Shown here piece after piece: positions 1 through 7,575 of a DNA stretch of 64,000 nucleotides. The DNA lies in contig CAZLNZ010000004.1 in NCBI GenBank assembly GCA_964561145.1, positions 72,648 to 136,647 of the forward strand, read 5' to 3'. The DNA is from RUG14300 sp964561145 (GTDB taxonomy: Bacteria > Bacillota > Clostridia > Christensenellales > CAG-1252). Positions within the stretch are counted from its first letter, which is position 1. Each line of letters starts with the position of its first letter. The notes beneath the pieces were generated by a model. That model saw nothing but the letters and a program-made list of their open reading frames with translations, was not told the DNA's origin and did no database searches. The position numbers and the translations under genes were made by a program.

Positions 1-2
1 TG

Positions 3-494
3 CATAAGGTAGGAGTTAATGTTAATGATAGAGACGTTGTGGTGGCAAGCCATGAAAAACAACGCAAAAAGGGATGTCCTGCGGTAGCAATGAGGCTTCC
101 CGACGGTACAATAATAACCGGGCGTGATAATCGAGCAATGAACGCTTCCGCTTCATGCGTGTTTAATGCGATAAAATATTTGGCAGGAATAGATGATAAA
201 ATCAAGCTTTTGGCTTTGGAAATGATTGAACCAATCCTAAAGCTTAAAAGGGAGGTTTTCAAATACAAGAGAAGGTTCTTGACTTTGGAGGAGGCTTTGA
301 TTGTTTTGGCTTATAGTTCATCTTCGGGTGATGAAATATTGAATAGAGCGATGGCATGCTTGAAAAAACTTTCGGGAAGTGATGCTCACTCAACCGTTAT
401 GCTTGCAGAGCATGAGAGAAGAAGTTTTAGGCAGCTTGGTATAAGTATAACTTGTGGTATAGTAACCCCGGATTTTAATAAAGTTTCCCAATAA
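3..494 (+). CDS. DUF1846 (UPF0371) family protein, 3' part only
   Basis: The window opens inside this gene. The frame is open from base 3, so the first in-frame ATG at 39 is internal and not the start. The visible 163 residues include the GCPAVAMRLPDGTIITG stretch, which I recognise from the DUF1846 family (usually about 500 residues), so roughly a third is present. The family has known structures but no settled function that I can state. gdhA follows 24 bp after the stop on the same strand and may be co-transcribed. Confidence 0.8.
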   Translation, partial: HKVGVNVNDRDVVVASHEKQRKKGCPAVAMRLPDGTIITGRDNRAMNASASCVFNAIKYLAGIDDKIKLLALEMIEPILKLKREVFKYKRRFLTLEEALIVLAYSSSSGDEILNRAMACLKKLSGSDAHSTVMLAEHERRSFRQLGISITCGIVTPDFNKVSQ

Positions 495-518
495 GTATAC
501 GGACAAGAGGTATAAATT

Positions 519-1853
519 ATGAAGTATATAGAAGAGGTATATTCCGAATTGGTAAGGAAAAATCCTTATGAAAAAGAATTTTTACAAGCAGCAAAAGAGA
601 TTTTATTTAGTCTAACACCCGTTTTTGAAAAACATCCGGAGTATCAACAAGCATCTCTTTTGGAGCAGTTTGTTGAACCCGAAAGGGTGATAACTTTTAG
701 AGTTCCTTGGGTCGACGATGAAGACATTGTTAGAGTAAACAGAGGCTATAGGGTTCAGTTTAATAGTGCAATCGGACCCTACAAGGGAGGGCTAAGATTT
801 CATCCCTCCGTTAACCTTTCAATACTAAAGTTCTTAGGCTTAGAACAAATACTTAAAAATAGCCTTACGACCCTTCCTATAGGCGGAGGAAAAGGCGGAA
901 GCGATTTTGATCCTAAGGGAAAGTCTGATGGTGAGGTTATGAGATTTTGTCAAAGCTTTATGAATGAGCTTTATAGGCATATTGGCGGGGATGTAGATGT
1001 CCCCGCAGGTGATATCGGAGTAGGTGCAAGGGAAATCGGATACCTTTTCGGACAATATAAACGTCTTGCAAACGAGTATGTCGGTGTGCTTACCGGAAAG
1101 GGATTATCCTATGGCGGAAGTCTCGGTAGAAAGGAGGCGACCGGTTATGGTTTGATGTACTTTACAAAAGAAATGTTAGAGTATAACGGAGTAAATGTTA
1201 GAGATAATGTAGCAGTTATTTCCGGTTCGGGAAATGTAGCGATATATGCGGCTGAAATGGCAACGAAGCTTGGAATCAAGGTTGTTGCAATGAGTGACTC
1301 GAACGGCTATATATATGATCCAAACGGCGTTAATTTGGAGGTCATAAAAGAGATTAAAGAGAAAAGAAGAGGTCGAATCTCTGAGTATGTAAAATGTGTC
1401 GAAAGTGCAACTTATACCGAGGGCTGTAAAGGCATATGGGGAATCAAGTGTGATTTTGCTTTCCCTTGTGCCACTCAAAACGAGTTGGACGAAGAGTCAG
1501 CCAAGGTCCTTATCTCCAATGGCGTAAAAGCGGTTGCAGAAGGGGCAAATATGCCCTCAACCCTAGAAGCAATAGAGTTGTTTAGAAATAATGGAATACT
1601 TTTTGCTCCTGCAAAAGCGGCAAATGCCGGCGGTGTTTTGACCTCAGCACTTGAGATGAGTCAAAATAGTATGAGGTTGTCTTGGACAAAGGAAGAAGTC
1701 TTAGAAAAACTCTCCACGTTAATGAAGGGCATACACGCTAATTGTGCCGATGCCTGCAAACGTTATGGAATCCCGTATGACCTTGTAAACGGAGCAAATA
1801 TCGCAGGATTTGAAAAGGTTGCCGACGCTATGATGGCACAAGGTATCTGTTAA
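519..1853 (+). CDS. gdhA: NADP-type glutamate dehydrogenase
   Basis: Cytoplasmic enzyme interconverting glutamate and 2-oxoglutarate plus ammonia. At 444 residues it has the normal length of the bacterial hexameric family. The substrate-binding GPYKGGLRFH (K89) and the active-site GGGKGGSDFDPKGKSD (K125) are intact. A Rossmann GSGNVA motif near residue 236 and the SLGRKEATGYG stretch fit the NADP-linked biosynthetic type. The ATG is preceded by AAGAGG. The gene ends at a strong hairpin terminator, so it is the last gene of its transcript. Cofactor preference is inferred from family resemblance. Confidence 0.95.
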   Translation: MKYIEEVYSELVRKNPYEKEFLQAAKEILFSLTPVFEKHPEYQQASLLEQFVEPERVITFRVPWVDDEDIVRVNRGYRVQFNSAIGPYKGGLRFHPSVNLSILKFLGLEQILKNSLTTLPIGGGKGGSDFDPKGKSDGEVMRFCQSFMNELYRHIGGDVDVPAGDIGVGAREIGYLFGQYKRLANEYVGVLTGKGLSYGGSLGRKEATGYGLMYFTKEMLEYNGVNVRDNVAVISGSGNVAIYAAEMATKLGIKVVAMSDSNGYIYDPNGVNLEVIKEIKEKRRGRISEYVKCVESATYTEGCKGIWGIKCDFAFPCATQNELDEESAKVLISNGVKAVAEGANMPSTLEAIELFRNNGILFAPAKAANAGGVLTSALEMSQNSMRLSWTKEEVLEKLSTLMKGIHANCADACKRYGIPYDLVNGANIAGFEKVADAMMAQGIC

Positions 1854-1894
1854 ATATATAATAAGGAAAAAAGAGTTGAAATACGTAATACATT

Positions 1895-1940
1895 GCGTGT
1901 GCCTAAACGCCTCTTATAGGGTGGGCACACGCTTTCTTTT
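1895..1940. terminator. Hairpin terminator between convergent genes
   Basis: A perfect 9-bp stem GCGTGTGCC (1895-1903) / GGCACACGC (1924-1932) is followed by TTTCTTTT. It ends gdhA and lies just beyond the stop of the convergent DUF3343 gene. The T-run favours plus-strand termination. Confidence 0.85.
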
Positions 1941-2181
1941 AATCTATTCGATCATATCGCCCATTGTAGAATGAATATGTTCCGGAATAAGATGAGTATT
2001 TTGGAGCATACCTTAGTATAAATCCTTCACTTTGCGGTGATAATCTTACCGATATCCCACAGCTCAAGCTTAAGCTTCGCGGGGTATTTATTATATCGGC
2101 TCTCAGCCTTCTTGCACGTGCTTGTTCAAGAAAGGCTATAGCCTCATGTCTTGTAGAAAAAATAACTAACAGATAATTCAT
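1939..2181 (-). CDS. DUF3343 small protein (putative Se/S carrier-like)
   Basis: An 80-residue protein starting MNYLLVIFSTRHEAIAFLEQ, typical of the DUF3343 / Se_S_carrier family. It has a SLSCGISVRL segment with one conserved Cys, which the family is thought to use as a carrier site. An AAGGAG ribosome-binding site precedes the ATG. It is divergent from a class V aminotransferase of the cysteine-desulfurase type 82 bp away. That pairing fits a role in moving labile sulfur or selenium, but this is inference. The C-terminus is Tyr/Ser rich (YSSYSGTYSFYNGRYD), which is unusual to my eye. Confidence 0.75.
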   Translation of the reverse strand: MNYLLVIFSTRHEAIAFLEQARARRLRADIINTPRSLSLSCGISVRLSPQSEGFILRYAPKYSSYSGTYSFYNGRYDRID

Positions 2182-2263
2182 TTTATTCTCCTTGGCTTAA
2201 AATATTGTTCCCAATTCCTCGCTATGTGTAAATATAATATAGTATATGAAAGAGGGAAGAAGA

Positions 2264-3391
2264 ATGGTTTATTTAGATAATGCAGCAACATCGAGGTTTG
2301 TTCCAAGGTCTGTTTTAAATGCACTTCAAGATCAGCTTTTAACAAAGGTAAATCCCGGTCGTGGGGGTTATGAGGAGTCTATTAATGCTGCATTAGAGGT
2401 TTTTAGAACAAGACAAGCAATACTGAAGTATTATGGGAACTCCGATGGAAAGGTTGTATTTACTAAAAACTGCACTGAGGCACTAAACTTGGCAATATTC
2501 GGAACGGCAAAGAAGGGGCATGTAATATCTACCGTTACGGAGCATAATTCTGTCTTGCGTCCTCTAAAGGAGCTTGAGAAACGGGGGCTAATTCGTTTGA
2601 CACTTGTTGACCCGCAAGGAGCAATGGGAATCACTGCCGAAGATATAAAAAAGCACTTGAAAGCTGATACGTATTTGATTTGTGTGAATCATTGTAGCAA
2701 TGTGAACGGAATGAAAAATGACGTGGAGGGTATTTGTCGTTTGGCATCGAGGTATGGCATTAGAAGTTTGGTGGACGATGCACAAGGGGCGGGGCATCTA
2801 CGTCTTGATATGAAATCATCGGGAATAGATATGGTCGCTTCTGCAGGTCATAAGGGTTTACATGGAATTCAAGGCACGGGATTTTTAACTTATAAGGGTG
2901 TTGAACTTAAGCCACTATTATATGGGGGAACGGGAACTGATAGTATGAACGTTTATCAACCTGAAAGAGATCCCGAAGGACTGGAGTCGGGAACACTTAA
3001 TACCGCAGGCATTTGTGCTCTAAAGGCTGGAGTTGAATGGACTGAAAAGAGACTTTCCTCCCTAGCACGGGAAAATCGAAAAATGACAAGCTTTTTATTG
3101 GAGGAATTAAGTTTAATCAAAGATATAAGAACATATTCTTCAGCTAATTCATCGGGTGTGGTTGCCTTTATAATTCAAGGACACACAAGTGAAGAAATAG
3201 CCGATTACCTAAACCAATGCGGTTACGAGGTTCGAGCGGGATTGCATTGTGCACCTTTGATGCATAAGTATTTAAAAACTCTTGAAACCGGTTTGGTAAG
3301 AATCAGTGTTGGCAAAAATAACTCGGAACGAGATTTAGAGGGCGTTATTCGTTACATAGCTCGTTTTGCAAAATCTTTTCGTAATAAATAG
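2264..3391 (+). CDS. Cysteine desulfurase-like class V aminotransferase
   Basis: PLP enzyme of the NifS/SufS-like group, close to the family called am_tr_V_EF2568 (TIGR01977). The PLP lysine is in AGHKGLHG (K197 from this start). The catalytic-type cysteine is in RAGLHCAP (C329). An upstream ATG exists at 2246, but the start at 2264 gives MVYLDNAATS, the family's usual beginning, with AGAGGGA 7 nt upstream. The 375-residue length is normal. It probably releases sulfane sulfur or selenium from cysteine or selenocysteine. The divergent DUF3343 gene supports a labile selenium/sulfur role. No isc or suf scaffold genes are nearby. Confidence 0.85.
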   Translation: MVYLDNAATSRFVPRSVLNALQDQLLTKVNPGRGGYEESINAALEVFRTRQAILKYYGNSDGKVVFTKNCTEALNLAIFGTAKKGHVISTVTEHNSVLRPLKELEKRGLIRLTLVDPQGAMGITAEDIKKHLKADTYLICVNHCSNVNGMKNDVEGICRLASRYGIRSLVDDAQGAGHLRLDMKSSGIDMVASAGHKGLHGIQGTGFLTYKGVELKPLLYGGTGTDSMNVYQPERDPEGLESGTLNTAGICALKAGVEWTEKRLSSLARENRKMTSFLLEELSLIKDIRTYSSANSSGVVAFIIQGHTSEEIADYLNQCGYEVRAGLHCAPLMHKYLKTLETGLVRISVGKNNSERDLEGVIRYIARFAKSFRNK

Positions 3392-3928
3392 TATATCTGA
3401 GCTAGATGCATTATTAATGATGGTTCGGGTTGTTTTGCTCCGATGAATTGAATGAAAGATGCCGGAAGATTATATGAAAAGCATATTGCCTCGATATATA
3501 AATGGTGTACTGCTCGAAAGTAAAACAATGATGTAAAGTTTAAAAATAATAAACTTTAATAATATGAAGTACAAACATCATTACATGGAATGCTTAATAA
3601 AACAGTCTTTGTGTAAAGTTGACTTGGAATGTGGCGAAAGGACGAAGAGCTTGTAGGCATATTTGATGTCGTAGCATAAACCTACATTTCAGCACTAAAA
3701 AGGTTTTGTTATACTTTTACCTTTCTAGCGACTCAAAATATCCTGATATGAAATTAATTTGTTATTTTGCGTTATTTGAATTAGGATTGCCAAACAATAA
3801 CTTACGCCAAGTGACTCGGCTATACTACCTCACAAATTTTCTTAATAATCGAAATGCCTTGTATTTGTTGACGGAATTCCTATCTTAAGGCTATAATTAT
3901 TAGGCTAATAAAGTGTAGAGGTGAAGGT
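3392..3928 (+). other. 537-bp gene-free stretch with nested inverted repeats
   Basis: No convincing gene is present. It contains an inner stem AAAGTTTA (3535-3542) / TAAACTTT (3550-3557) nested inside an outer stem AATGATGT (3527-3534) / ACATCATT (3575-3582). A further TGTAGG...CCTACA pair lies near 3652-3690. Searches by eye for T-box, tmRNA, 6S RNA and RNase P signatures found nothing. A sigma-A promoter for the next gene lies at 3868-3897. It may hold a small structured RNA, or may be decayed coding sequence. Confidence 0.4.
3868..3897 (+). promoter_or_regulatory. Sigma-A type promoter for the ThrRS-like gene
   Basis: TTGACG (3868-3873), an 18-bp spacer and TATAAT (3892-3897). The predicted leader is only about 25 nt, too short for a T-box. 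GAGGTGA then precedes the ATG at 3929, so the truncated synthetase gene has the signals needed for expression. Confidence 0.7.
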
Positions 3929-4711
3929 ATGGTTGTAGACTTAAATGGAAACAAGCAGGAATTTCAGAATTCCATTACTGTTGAGGGTATTGCGGAAAGT
4001 TTGGGAGATAACGTCAAAAAAACAGCTCTTTGTGGTAAGGTTAACGGTAAGCTTGTCGATTTAAGTTATGTTGTAGATGATTCCGCCGATGTCGAAATCT
4101 TATCCTTCAAAGATGAAGAGGGGAGACGGGTTTTTAACCATACAGCCGCTCATGTTTTGGCACAAGCTGTTAAAACTATTTTTCCTACAGCTAAGCTTGC
4201 TTTAGGTCCTGCAACCGATGATGGCTTTTATTGTGATTTTAAGTTTAAAACTCCACCGACACTTGATGATTTAGAAACAATAGAAGTTGAGATGAGTAAC
4301 ATAATAAAGGCAAATCTTCCTATGTCAAGAGAGGAGGTTTCAAGAGAGGTTGCTTATTCGTTGATGTCCGGTTTTGGAGAAATCTATAAGCTTGAGATTA
4401 TAGAAGCCCTTCAAGAGGACAATGTGTTTTCCATATATAGACAAGGTAATTTTGCAGACCTATGTTCCGGACCTCACCTGAAATCTACCGGACTCATCAA
4501 AGCTTTTAAACTTTTGGGTATCGGTAAGGCTTATTGGAAAAACGACAATAAGAATGAGTTGTTAACTCGAATATATGGAATTGCCTTTGATAGGAAATCG
4601 TCACTTCAAGATTACCTTCAATTAACCGAAAATAACAATAATCAAGAGGAACCTAAAACGGGCAGAGCCATAACATCGATTTTTCGCAAAAAAGTTGCAA
4701 AAAGAAGTTAA
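3929..4711 (+). CDS. Free-standing ThrRS TGS + editing domain protein
   Basis: 260 residues matching only the N-terminal part of threonyl-tRNA synthetase. Residues 1-60 are the TGS domain. About 65-215 form the tRNA second additional (editing) domain. The metal and catalytic editing residues are intact: HTAAH gives H71 and H75, and CSGPH gives C179 and H183. After IYGIAFDRKSSLQDYL it ends in a basic tail (IFRKKVAKRS). The catalytic and anticodon-binding domains are absent, and the 120 bp before infC holds no remnant. It sits exactly where thrS often sits, just upstream of infC. It may be a trans-editing protein hydrolysing Ser-tRNA(Thr), or a relic kept under selection. A full thrS should exist elsewhere. 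Confidence 0.8.
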   Translation: MVVDLNGNKQEFQNSITVEGIAESLGDNVKKTALCGKVNGKLVDLSYVVDDSADVEILSFKDEEGRRVFNHTAAHVLAQAVKTIFPTAKLALGPATDDGFYCDFKFKTPPTLDDLETIEVEMSNIIKANLPMSREEVSREVAYSLMSGFGEIYKLEIIEALQEDNVFSIYRQGNFADLCSGPHLKSTGLIKAFKLLGIGKAYWKNDNKNELLTRIYGIAFDRKSSLQDYLQLTENNNNQEEPKTGRAITSIFRKKVAKRS

Positions 4712-4718
4712 AAAATAA

Positions 4719-4747
4719 TTGACAAAAACATACACTAATGTTAACAT
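4719..4747 (+). promoter_or_regulatory. Promoter of the infC operon
   Basis: TTGACA (4719-4724), a 17-bp spacer and TAACAT (4742-4747). The operon thus has its own promoter just after the ThrRS-like stop codon, giving a leader of about 130 nt before infC. Confidence 0.75.
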
Positions 4748-4754
4748 ATTACCG

Positions 4755-4880
4755 AAGTAGAAGCTTTCTCACCTTGAGTATATCGTTACTCTCGTGTTTC
4801 TTAAATGTAAAATTGGCATAATTATGCGTTGACATTTTTGATCGGATGGCTTTTACTATCCGATTTTTATTTTAGGAGGA
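4755..4880 (+). promoter_or_regulatory. infC leader with intrinsic terminator (L20-leader-like attenuator)
   Basis: The leader ends in a 7-bp hairpin ATCGGAT (4841-4847) / ATCCGAT (4858-4864) with a T-rich run to 4873. The infC ribosome-binding site AGGAGG (4874-4879) follows at once. A terminator placed directly before the first gene is the layout of the L20 autoregulatory leader of Firmicute infC-rpmI-rplT operons. The family is assigned from position and layout. I did not verify the L20-binding core. Confidence 0.65.
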
Positions 4881-4888
4881 CTAAAACT

Positions 4889-5395
4889 ATAAAAGAGTAC
4901 CTTATCAATGAACAAATTCGTGACAGAGAAGTTGTTCTCATCGACTCAAACGGTGTATCTAGAGGACTTATGCAAACAAGAGATGCATTGGCAATTGCCG
5001 AAGAGCAAGGCTTGGATCTCGTAAAGGTTGGCGAAGGTCGTACCCCTACTTGTAAGTTAATGGATTATTCAAAGTGGGTATATGACAAGGCTAAAAAAGA
5101 GAAAGAGCAAAAGAAGGCTCAAAAGAGAATCGAGATCAAGGAAATCCAACTTTCTGTAACCATTGACACCGGTGACCTTAGAGTCAAAGCCAACAAAACG
5201 AATGAGTTTATAAGTGACGGAGATAAAGTTAGGGTGGTTATTCGTATGCGTGGCAGACAGAATGTACGTCCTGAACTTGGATTGAAAGTAATGAACGAGT
5301 TCTATAAAATGATAGAAAACGCAAATATGGAGCAAGCACCCGCTATTGAGGGTAATACAATTAGGATGACACTTGCTCCCCAAACAAAAAAATAA
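4889..5395 (+). CDS. infC: Translation initiation factor IF-3, AUA start
   Basis: IF-3 binds the 30S subunit and polices start-codon choice. The protein from KEYLINEQIRDREVVLIDSNG onward is typical, 168 residues long. The only in-frame ATG (4829) lies in the leader, before the attenuator hairpin, and would add a hydrophobic non-IF-3 extension. The ribosome-binding site AGGAGG at 4874-4879 is 9 nt before ATA at 4889, exactly where homologues begin. Start at AUA is therefore inferred. Rare start codons on infC are an established device by which IF-3 represses its own synthesis. It is first in the operon with rpmI and rplT. Confidence 0.9.
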   Translation: MKEYLINEQIRDREVVLIDSNGVSRGLMQTRDALAIAEEQGLDLVKVGEGRTPTCKLMDYSKWVYDKAKKEKEQKKAQKRIEIKEIQLSVTIDTGDLRVKANKTNEFISDGDKVRVVIRMRGRQNVRPELGLKVMNEFYKMIENANMEQAPAIEGNTIRMTLAPQTKK

Positions 5396-5412
5396 TTACG
5401 GAGGTATAAATC

Positions 5413-5610
5413 ATGCCAAAAATGAAGTCGCATTCTGGCGCAGGAAAACGTTTCCGTGTAACCAAGAACGGAAAGATTAAGAGAGCAAAGATGGGTAAAA
5501 ACCACATCTTGACAAAGAAAGAAACCAAGAGAAAACGCGGTCTTAGAGCCGGTGGATACGTAGATGAGTCCTTTGCAGGTACTCTTAGAACTATGTTACC
5601 CAAGAAATAG
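5413..5610 (+). CDS. rpmI: 50S ribosomal protein L35
   Basis: A 65-residue basic protein MPKMKSHSGAGKRFRVTKNG, the standard L35 length and beginning. It lies 17 bp after infC with GGAGGT upstream and 10 bp before rplT, the universal infC-rpmI-rplT order. It is a structural protein of the large subunit and is probably controlled with its neighbours by the leader at 4755-4880. Confidence 0.97.
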   Translation: MPKMKSHSGAGKRFRVTKNGKIKRAKMGKNHILTKKETKRKRGLRAGGYVDESFAGTLRTMLPKK

Positions 5611-5620
5611 GAGGTAGAAT

Positions 5621-5983
5621 ATGAGAATTAAGAGAGCTGTAAATGGTGTAAAGAAACGTAGAAAAATATTGAAGCTCGCAAAAGGCTACTGGGGTTCTAA
5701 AAAGAATTTGTACAGAGTAGCACGTGAAGCTGTTATGAAATCTCAAAGCTATGCTTATGTTGGAAGAAAGCACAAGAAGAGAGATTTTCGTCGTCTTTGG
5801 ATTGCTCGTATCAACGCTGCCGCACATATGAACGGAACTTCCTACAGCCAATTCATGTATGGCTTGAAGCTTGCAGGTATCGATCTCAACCGTAAGGTGT
5901 TAGCGGATATGGCTGTTAACGATCAAGAAGGTTTTGCTGCACTTGCTCAAAAGGCAATCAGTGCTGTTGCTGCTTCTAAATAA
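5621..5983 (+). CDS. rplT: 50S ribosomal protein L20
   Basis: A 120-residue L20 with a basic N-terminal helix (RIKRAVNGVKKRRKILKLAKG) and the FRRLWIARINAAA core. It binds 23S rRNA early in 50S assembly and in related bacteria also binds its own operon leader as a repressor. GGAGGT precedes the ATG. A strong hairpin terminator starts 9 bp after the stop, ending the operon. Confidence 0.97.
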   Translation: MRIKRAVNGVKKRRKILKLAKGYWGSKKNLYRVAREAVMKSQSYAYVGRKHKKRDFRRLWIARINAAAHMNGTSYSQFMYGLKLAGIDLNRKVLADMAVNDQEGFAALAQKAISAVAASK

Positions 5984-5992
5984 GTTGTTTAT

Positions 5993-6030
5993 TGCCGACA
6001 GATCCGCATAAGATTTGTCGGCATTTTTTT
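5993..6030 (+). terminator. Terminator of the infC-rpmI-rplT operon
   Basis: Stem TGCCGACA (5993-6000) / TGTCGGCA (6016-6023), 8 bp perfect, followed by seven T (6024-6030). Confidence 0.9.
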
Positions 6031-6035
6031 AAACC

Positions 6036-6803
6036 ATGGTAATCGAAAGCATAAGCAATCCCAAAGTTCAACTATTAAGGTCGCTTTATTCCAAGAAGGG
6101 AAGAGAAGAGAGCGGCTTGTTTGTCGTTGAGGGGATTAACATTCTCAAGGATCTTCCGGACGACGTCGTTGTCAAATATCTCTTTATTGATGAGAACAGA
6201 TGCGATATGGTAGATACTCTTGTAACCATAATTCTTGAAAGAAATAACGAAGCAGAGGTTATTACCTTATCGACCAAGCTTTTTTCAAGAGTTGCAGAAA
6301 CAATTGTACCTCAAGGGCTTATTGCTTGTTGCGAAATACCCGAACAAAAGCGTGATGTCGTTCTTAAGAAGGAGAAATTGATGCTATTGGACGGTGTATC
6401 GGATCCCGGGAATGTTGGAACCATTATAAGAAGTGCCGCTGCTGCAGGCTTTGACGGAGTTGTGCTTTTTGATTGCTGTGACCCATATTCACCCAAAGTA
6501 GTTCGTTCTTCAATGGGTGGTATATTTAGAATTCCTTGTATTACTCTTGAACATGAGGAGTTTAAATTTGACGGAACAGTGTATTTGCTCGATGCATCGT
6601 TTATAAGTGTCAACATCTTCGATGAGTATCCTCAAGGGAGATATGCGATAGTGGTAGGTTCAGAGGCACATGGTCCTTCCCTGTACTTTAGACTACATCA
6701 TGACAGGAGTTTAAAAATTCCTATGAAAAATACCACAGAATCCTTGAATGCAGGCGTTAGTGCTTCGCTTGCAATGTATATACTAGAAAACAATAGGAGG
6801 TAA
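6036..6803 (+). CDS. SpoU/TrmH-family RNA 2'-O-methyltransferase
   Basis: 255 residues with an N-terminal substrate-binding segment (SNPKVQLLRSLYSKKGRE) and a C-terminal SPOUT knot. The knot motifs are DGVSDPGNVGTIIRS, VVGSEAHGPS and IPMKNTTESLNAGVSASLAMY. The family uses SAM to methylate ribose 2'-OH groups of rRNA or tRNA. The target nucleotide cannot be told from sequence. Position after rplT is a common Firmicute arrangement. The start lies only 6 bp after the terminator T-run with no clear ribosome-binding site, so its expression route is unclear. yebC begins 4 bp after its stop. Confidence 0.88.
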   Translation: MVIESISNPKVQLLRSLYSKKGREESGLFVVEGINILKDLPDDVVVKYLFIDENRCDMVDTLVTIILERNNEAEVITLSTKLFSRVAETIVPQGLIACCEIPEQKRDVVLKKEKLMLLDGVSDPGNVGTIIRSAAAAGFDGVVLFDCCDPYSPKVVRSSMGGIFRIPCITLEHEEFKFDGTVYLLDASFISVNIFDEYPQGRYAIVVGSEAHGPSLYFRLHHDRSLKIPMKNTTESLNAGVSASLAMYILENNRR

Positions 6804-6807
6804 TCAT

Positions 6808-7548
6808 ATGTCCGGCCATAGCAAATGGGCTAATATTAAAAATAAGAAAGCAAAGGGCGATGCCCAACGCAGTAATGTCTTTACGAAAATCGGTAGAGAA
6901 ATAGCAATTGCAGTTAAACAAGGCGGTGGAAATCCAGATACAAACTCTAGATTACGTGACGTCATCGCAAAAGCAAAGGCAGCCAATATGCCCAATGATA
7001 ACATCAAAAGAAGCATTCAAAAAGCTTCGGGTGAACTTGGTAATGTCAATTACGAAGAATGTACTTATGAAGGCTATGGTGCAGGCGGTTGTGCCATAAT
7101 CGTAGAATGCTTGACCGATAATAAGACTCGTACTGTCGGTGACGTTCGTCACTATTTCGATAAATGCGGTGGACAATTGGGTAACACCGGTTGTGTGTCT
7201 TATATGTTCGATAAGCAAGGTATCATCACCATAGATGCGCAAGGATTGGACGAAGATGAGCTTATAATGATGGCATTGGATGCAGGTGCAGATGATGTTG
7301 TCAATGATGGCGATGTTTTTGAGGTTATCACAGCTCCTCAAAATCTCGGAACGGTTCGTGAAGCATTGGAAGCAAACGGCTTACCTATTTTAGCCGCCGA
7401 ATCCGAAATGGTTCCTCAAAGCACGGTAACTCCCGATGATGAAACTGCAAAGAAGATCGTTCGTCTTATTGATATGCTCGAGGATAATGATGACGTTCAA
7501 AATGTTTATCATAATGCCAATCTTCCCGAAGAAGAGGACGAGGATTAA
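6808..7548 (+). CDS. yebC: YebC/PmpR/TACO1 family protein
   Basis: A 246-residue protein with the diagnostic start MSGHSKWANIKNKKAKGDAQ, then NTSRLR-type and MPNDNIKRSIQKASGE segments and an acidic C-terminus (NLPEEEDED). The family was first described as a transcriptional regulator. More recent work links it to relief of ribosome stalling, so a translation role is at least as likely. AGGAGG near 6796, inside the end of the upstream gene, precedes the ATG. ruvA and ruvB follow, a classic bacterial order (yebC-ruvC-ruvA-ruvB) here without ruvC. Confidence 0.95.
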   Translation: MSGHSKWANIKNKKAKGDAQRSNVFTKIGREIAIAVKQGGGNPDTNSRLRDVIAKAKAANMPNDNIKRSIQKASGELGNVNYEECTYEGYGAGGCAIIVECLTDNKTRTVGDVRHYFDKCGGQLGNTGCVSYMFDKQGIITIDAQGLDEDELIMMALDAGADDVVNDGDVFEVITAPQNLGTVREALEANGLPILAAESEMVPQSTVTPDDETAKKIVRLIDMLEDNDDVQNVYHNANLPEEEDED

Positions 7549-7575
7549 TACTCGGAAAAACTTTATAAAATATAT

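Noticed and set aside
3706..3888. A 60-codon open frame upstream of the ThrRS-like gene
   Set aside because: No ribosome-binding site, no family resemblance, and its end overlaps a clear -35 box.
3898..3928. T-box control of the ThrRS-like gene
   Set aside because: The leader after the promoter is about 25 nt and no T-box core was seen upstream either.
4829..4888. ATG at 4829 as the start of infC
   Set aside because: It lies before the leader hairpin and adds a hydrophobic extension unlike IF-3. The AGGAGG points to 4889.
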